From: Sporichthyaceae bacterium
GTDB lineage: Bacteria > Actinomycetota > Actinomycetes > Sporichthyales > Sporichthyaceae
Assembly: GCA_036269075.1 (NCBI GenBank)
Contig: DATASX010000002.1
Coordinates: forward strand, 1-64,000
DNA: 64,000 bases
Direction of reading: 5' to 3'
Shown: positions 60,447 to 64,000 of the stretch, piece by piece
Layout of the letters: each line of letters opens with the position of its first letter
Numbering within the stretch: the first letter of the stretch is position 1
Program-made: the position numbers and the translations under genes
Notes under the pieces: model-generated
What the model was told of the DNA's origin: nothing
Database searches by the model: none
The model's input: only the letters and a program-made list of their open reading frames with translations

Positions 60447-61988
60447 TCAGGCCTGGGAGTCCCAGGTGTTCGGGGTCAGGCCGCGGGCGCGCAGCACCGC
60501 GTACTGATTCCGTTCGGTCGCGGTCTTGGGCAACGAGTCGAGGAATTCCACGTACCTGGGGACCGCGTAGCGGGCCATCCGGTCGCGGCAGTACTCGTGC
60601 AACTGCGCCGGGGTGATCCCCGATCCGGGGCGGGCGATCACGCAGGCCTTGATCTCGTCCTCGCCCAGCTCCGACGGGACCGGGTGCGCGGCGCTGTCGA
60701 CGACCTGCGGGTGGGCGTTCAGGACCGTCTCGATCTCCCAGGCGGAGACGTTCTCCCCGAGTCGACGCATCGACTCCTTCTTGCGGCCCTTGTAGTGGAA
60801 GTAGCCGCCCGCGTCGACGACTGCCAGGTCGCCGGAGTGGAACCAGCCGCCGCGGTAGGCGTGCTCGGTCGCCTCCGGGAGTTTGTGATAGTGCGTCAGT
60901 CTTCCTGCAGGGTGCCGGAAGACGAGCTCCCCGATCTCATCGGCGGGCAGTGTGTTGTCCTCGTCGTCGACGACGCGGAACTCGACCCCGGCGACGCCCG
61001 AAAGTCCCATCGAGCCGACGACCCCATCGTTGTTCAACAGGATGCCGGGCGAGTCGACCATGCCGAACCACTCGATCAGGCGCACCCCGAAGCGCTCCTG
61101 GAACGGCTCCCACAGATCCGGCGGGCAGCCCGCGGACAGGGCGACCCGCACGTTGTGGTCCCGGTCGTCCGGCCGAGGTGGCTGCTTCATGAGGATCGAG
61201 ATCATGCCGCCGAGGGTGGTGAAGGAGACGGCCTCGTGGCGCCGGGCGTCGTCGAAGAACCGGGAGGCGCTGAACTTCGGCGCCAGCGCCAGCTGGGCAT
61301 CGACGAACATCGACCCGAGCATCGACACCAGCAGTGCATTCGCGTGGAACAGCGGCAGGCCGGTGTACACGGTCTCGCCGGCCTGGATCTCGGCCGCCGC
61401 GAGCACGGCGAACAACGGCGTCAGGTCGTAACCGGTGGCGACCACGCCCTTGGGCGGTCCGGTGGTGCCGGAGGTGTAGAGCATGCCCACCCCGCCGGTC
61501 GTCTCCGCCAGGTCGATCGAGGGCTCGCTGTCCGCGGCGGACAGCAGCCGGTCGAGCGTCGCGTCGACCCCGTCGCCGACCATGCCGTCCGCGACCACCA
61601 GATGCTTCAGCGCAGGCACGCGATTGCGGGCGGAGAGGACCACGTCGCGCAGGTCGTTCTGGAAGACGATCGTGGTCGCGTCGGAGTCGGCGAGGATGTG
61701 CTCGAGAGTGACGCCGCGCTGGGAGATGTTCACCGGTACCGAGTAGCCACCGATGAACTGGATGCCCAGGTGCGTCCAGATGAACTCCGGCCGGTTGGCC
61801 ATCATCAGCGCCACCCGGTCGCCGGGTCGGACGCCGAGCTCGAGAAGACCGTTCGCGGCGCGCAGGCAGTTGCTCAACGCCTCCCGCCAGGTGACCCGCT
61901 CGTCCAGCCACTTCAGCCAGACAGCGTCCGGATGGGCCGCGACCCGCTCCCGCATGAGGGCCTCGATCCGACCCTGAGCTCGCGTCAT
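60447..61988 (-). CDS. AMP-forming acyl-CoA ligase (CaiC-like) with altered lysine motif
   Basis: A 513-residue adenylate-forming ligase. Phosphate loop LYTSGTTGPPKGVVATG is intact; EWFGMVDSPGI and HSGDLAVVDAGGYFHYKGRK are present. The C-terminal motif reads LPKTATERNQYAVLR where GK or EK and a following K are usual, so the adenylation lysine is absent or replaced by Arg. ATG 61988 follows CGGAG. It heads the minus-strand operon of thiolase, nitroreductase and small protein, and would activate the acid degraded by them. Confidence 0.88.
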   Translation of the reverse strand: MTRAQGRIEALMRERVAAHPDAVWLKWLDERVTWREALSNCLRAANGLLELGVRPGDRVALMMANRPEFIWTHLGIQFIGGYSVPVNISQRGVTLEHILADSDATTIVFQNDLRDVVLSARNRVPALKHLVVADGMVGDGVDATLDRLLSAADSEPSIDLAETTGGVGMLYTSGTTGPPKGVVATGYDLTPLFAVLAAAEIQAGETVYTGLPLFHANALLVSMLGSMFVDAQLALAPKFSASRFFDDARRHEAVSFTTLGGMISILMKQPPRPDDRDHNVRVALSAGCPPDLWEPFQERFGVRLIEWFGMVDSPGILLNNDGVVGSMGLSGVAGVEFRVVDDEDNTLPADEIGELVFRHPAGRLTHYHKLPEATEHAYRGGWFHSGDLAVVDAGGYFHYKGRKKESMRRLGENVSAWEIETVLNAHPQVVDSAAHPVPSELGEDEIKACVIARPGSGITPAQLHEYCRDRMARYAVPRYVEFLDSLPKTATERNQYAVLRARGLTPNTWDSQA

Positions 61989-62079
61989 GATCTCCGCCTC
62001 CGCGTCCCGGTGAGATCGACCCTGGCACGCCCAACCGTCGGCCGGCTCTGTGAGGGACTGACATGAACCGACGCCTGAG

Positions 62080-62096
62080 TTGGCACGGTATGCCAA
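62080..62096. promoter_or_regulatory. Palindrome TTGGCA-CGGTA-TGCCAA in divergent gap
   Basis: Perfect 6-5-6 inverted repeat in the 293-bp gap between the ligase (minus) and aldehyde dehydrogenase (plus) genes. The rest of this gap shows no other clear signal. Likely an operator for a regulator encoded outside the window. Confidence 0.5.
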
Positions 62097-62281
62097 TCGC
62101 ACATCTCCCGCTACGGGGCCGGGCGGAGCCAGCCTGAGCGCCCTGCCCGCCGCCAGGTCACGCATCGCCGCAGGTCAACGCCGTGGTCCGGAGCCGACGT
62201 CGGGCCACGGCAGGTCGCCGCCGAACTACCGCGCCACTTGCTGAGCGCACTAGCGTGTGGCTCGAGCAGAAGGGATCGCGC

Positions 62282-63775
62282 ATGAGCCTCACTGATGAGT
62301 TCCGCGATGTGTTGGGCAGTTCCGACCGTTTCTACATCGACGGGGAGTGGGTGCGCCCCAGCTCCGACACCACGTTCGAGGTGATCGACTCCGCCACCGA
62401 GCTGCCGGTCTTCCGGGTTGCCGAGGCGCAGGCGGCGGACATGAACCACGCCATGGAGGCGGCCCGTCGGGCATTCGACAAGGGCCCGTGGCCGCGCCTG
62501 TCGCACGCCGAGCGCGCCGGCTACATGATGCGCTTCGCCGACGTGCTGGCGGCCAAGTCCGCGGCGTACCCGAGCATCTGGCCGCGCGAGTCCGGGGTGC
62601 TGCACTCGATCGCGTCGTTCATGTCCTCGATGATCCCGGACCTGTTCCGGTACTACGCGAGCATGGCGCAGACGTACGAGTTCGAGGAGGTCGTGCCGGC
62701 CGCGCCGAGCCCGATCTGGGGCGAGAGCTACGGGCTGCGGGTGCGCGAACCGGTCGGCGTGGTTGCCGCGATCGTGCCGTGGAACGGCCCGATGGATCTG
62801 GCTGCGCTCAAGCTCGCGCCGGCGTTCATCGCCGGCTGCACCGTGATCCTCAAGATGTCGCCCGAGGCGCCGGCGGCCGGGTACATCCTGGCGGCGGCCG
62901 CGGCCGAGGCCGGCCTGCCCGCGGGGGTCCTCAACGTGGTGACCGCCGACCGGGAGGTCTCCGAGCTGCTGGTCCGCGACCCGAGGGTGGACAAGATCGC
63001 GTTCACCGGGTCGACGGCCGCGGGCCGGCGCATCGCCTCATTGGCCGGCGAGCGCATCGCGCGGGTCACGCTGGAGTTGGGCGGCAAGTCCGCCGCGGTC
63101 ATCCTCGACGACGCCGACATCGGGCAGGCGGCGGCGACTCTGGCCGGCGCGGAGTGCTTCCTGTCCGGGCAGGTGTGTGCCTCGCTCACCCGGATCGTGG
63201 TGCCGCGCGCCAAGCACGACGAGTTCGCCGAGGCTTTGGGCGCGGCGTTCTCCGCTGTCAACGTGGGCGACCCGTTCGACGCGGCGACGCAGATGGGCCC
63301 GCTGACCTCGGCCCGGCTGCGCGACCGCGTCGAGGGCTACATCGCCAAGGGCATCGAGGAGGGCGCACGACTGGTCACCGGCGGCGGCCGGCCCAAGCAC
63401 CTGGACAAGGGCTACTTCGTCGAGCCGACCGTGTTCGCCGGGGTGAACAACAAGCAGGTCATCGCGCAGGAGGAGATCTTCGGCCCGGTGCTCTCGGTCA
63501 TCCCCGCCGACAGCGAGCAGGACGCGATCGACATCGCCAACGACTCGATCTACGGGCTCAATGCCGCGGTGTTCACCCCGGACAACAGCCGTGCCCGCCA
63601 GGTCGCCGCCCAGCTGCGGTCGGGCACCGTCGGGCACAACAACATGAAACTCGACCTGACCATCGCCTTCGGGGGCTTCAAGCAGTCCGGCATCGGCCGC
63701 GAGGGCGGCACCGAGGGGCTGCGGTCCTACCTGGAGACCAAGACAATCCTGCTGGACGGGCCGCCGGGGGCCTGA
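62282..63775 (+). CDS. NAD(P)-dependent aldehyde dehydrogenase
   Basis: A 497-residue aldehyde dehydrogenase. FYIDGEWVRPSSDTTFEVID N-terminus; VVAAIVPWNGPMDLAALKLA (catalytic Asn and cofactor pocket); IAFTGSTAAGRRI; VTLELGGKSAAVILDDADI (general-base Glu); FLSGQVCASLTRIVV (catalytic Cys); EEIFGPVLSVI and FGGFKQSGIGREGG near the end. All catalytic residues are present. It would oxidise an aldehyde, possibly one released by the thiolase-like pathway upstream. ATG 62282. Confidence 0.93.
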   Translation: MSLTDEFRDVLGSSDRFYIDGEWVRPSSDTTFEVIDSATELPVFRVAEAQAADMNHAMEAARRAFDKGPWPRLSHAERAGYMMRFADVLAAKSAAYPSIWPRESGVLHSIASFMSSMIPDLFRYYASMAQTYEFEEVVPAAPSPIWGESYGLRVREPVGVVAAIVPWNGPMDLAALKLAPAFIAGCTVILKMSPEAPAAGYILAAAAAEAGLPAGVLNVVTADREVSELLVRDPRVDKIAFTGSTAAGRRIASLAGERIARVTLELGGKSAAVILDDADIGQAAATLAGAECFLSGQVCASLTRIVVPRAKHDEFAEALGAAFSAVNVGDPFDAATQMGPLTSARLRDRVEGYIAKGIEEGARLVTGGGRPKHLDKGYFVEPTVFAGVNNKQVIAQEEIFGPVLSVIPADSEQDAIDIANDSIYGLNAAVFTPDNSRARQVAAQLRSGTVGHNNMKLDLTIAFGGFKQSGIGREGGTEGLRSYLETKTILLDGPPGA

Positions 63776-63785
63776 CGGCGTTCGC

Positions 63786-64000
63786 TCAGCCGTCCGGGAC
63801 GAACGTCGCGACGAGTTCGTCGAGGCCGACGGCCAGTGTCGGGTCGTCGGTCAGCGGTCGGGTGACCGCTGCGGTGACGGCCCGCCGGATCGGGATGCCC
63901 GCGGTGATCAGGTGCCCGGCCGCGACCAGGGCTCGGGTCGACGCGACCTCGCGCAGCGTGCCGGAGTCCAGTCGGCGGATGGCCTGACCGATCCGGACCA
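63786..64000 (-). CDS. CbbQ/NirQ/NorQ-type AAA+ ATPase, C-terminal fragment
   Basis: The last 70 codons of a minus-strand gene whose start is beyond the right edge. The translation includes GQAIRRLDSGTLREVASTRA, then LVAAGHLITAGIPIRRA, TRPLTDDPTL and a FVPDG end, which matches the C-terminal helical domain (CbbQ_C) of MoxR-class chaperone ATPases that activate metalloenzymes with a VWA partner. Assignment rests on this short domain only. Convergent with the aldehyde dehydrogenase, 10 bp apart. Confidence 0.6.
   Translation of the reverse strand, partial: VRIGQAIRRLDSGTLREVASTRALVAAGHLITAGIPIRRAVTAAVTRPLTDDPTLAVGLDELVATFVPDG

Noticed and set aside
62080-62096. Sigma-54 type promoter (TGGCAC...TGC)
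   Set aside because: Spacing does not fit the -24/-12 consensus, and actinomycetes generally lack sigma-54; the sequence is better read as a palindrome.
1-64000. tRNA, rRNA, CRISPR arrays, insertion sequences, prophage or riboswitches
   Set aside because: No clover-leaf signals, regularly spaced repeats, transposase or integrase genes, or long structured leaders were found on reading both strands.

Overview
The window is a very GC-rich, gene-dense stretch of an actinomycete chromosome. Supporting signs are GTG and TTG starts, 1-4 bp stop/start overlaps (ATGA, GTGA, TTGA), F420-type luciferase-like oxidoreductases, a mycothiol-type DinB-fold protein, several fatty-acid adenylating ligases and acyl-CoA dehydrogenases, and a 13E12/DUF222 HNH protein. 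The lineage looks like a soil actinomycete of the Frankiales/Sporichthya or mycobacterial type; the genus cannot be fixed from this sequence. I saw no rRNA, tRNA, CRISPR array, phage or insertion sequence. Coding density is about 95% and no gene-free stretch exceeds 300 bases; the longest (61989-62281, 293 bases) holds one palindrome.

Layout. 2-943: 3' part of a DUF222/HNH gene. 956-4939 (minus): an orphan MacB-type permease, an acyl-CoA ligase and an LLM oxidoreductase, divergent from an acyl-CoA dehydrogenase (5161-6315). 6356-12470 (minus): livH-livM-livG-livF, a small membrane protein, an SRPBCC protein and an unusual acyl-CoA ligase, in one coupled operon. Divergent from it (12663-18455, plus): the solute-binding lipoprotein, a secreted membrane-anchored protein and a large ATPase-LuxR (LAL) regulator, followed by an ABC ATPase and a GldF-GldG-like fusion (18526-21488). 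The motif [CG]CTACG[CT]AA occurs four times between livH and the binding protein and once before the second ABC pair, suggesting that the LAL regulator controls both. 21540-27386: a TIGR03084 DinB-fold protein, an acyl-CoA ligase, a TetR regulator, an enoyl-CoA hydratase and a Baeyer-Villiger-type monooxygenase.

27490-35752: an epimerase, a two-component system (28579-30427) and a divergent coupled cluster of GT2, TIGR04282, methyltransferase, a cytochrome b/Tat/molybdopterin fusion, a membrane protein and a GT87-like mannosyltransferase. It reads as a cell-envelope glycoconjugate and redox locus of unknown product. 35700-37959: TetR, divergent peroxiredoxin with two palindromes on its promoter, and an orphan FetB-like permease. 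38064-42300: exported LVIVD and DUF305 proteins, a small zincin, a glycine-rich secreted protein and a STAS protein.

42378-52013 (minus) is a nine-gene operon: TetR, acyl-CoA dehydrogenase, carboxylase beta, acetyl-CoA-synthetase-like ligase, MaoC hydratase, CitE-type lyase, LLM oxidoreductase, biotin carboxylase/BCCP alpha and a FlK-like thioesterase. Gene content matches the mycobacterial leucine/isovalerate operon (Rv2498c-Rv2506 type). A perfect 9-8-9 palindrome separates it from a plus-strand set (52089-57070) of a PEP-utiliser swivelling-domain protein, a DUF7064-like protein, an orphan binding lipoprotein and a HugZ-like protein. 57097-61988 (minus) carries an aldo/keto reductase, an unrecognised small protein, a nitroreductase, a thiolase-like protein and an acyl-CoA ligase; 62282-63775 (plus) is an aldehyde dehydrogenase; the right edge cuts a CbbQ/NorQ-type ATPase.

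The most unusual non-coding signal is a family of short hairpins at gene ends, best copies CTGACG-N3-CGTCAG, in which the TGA stop codon itself lies in the stem or loop. About eleven genes on both strands end this way.
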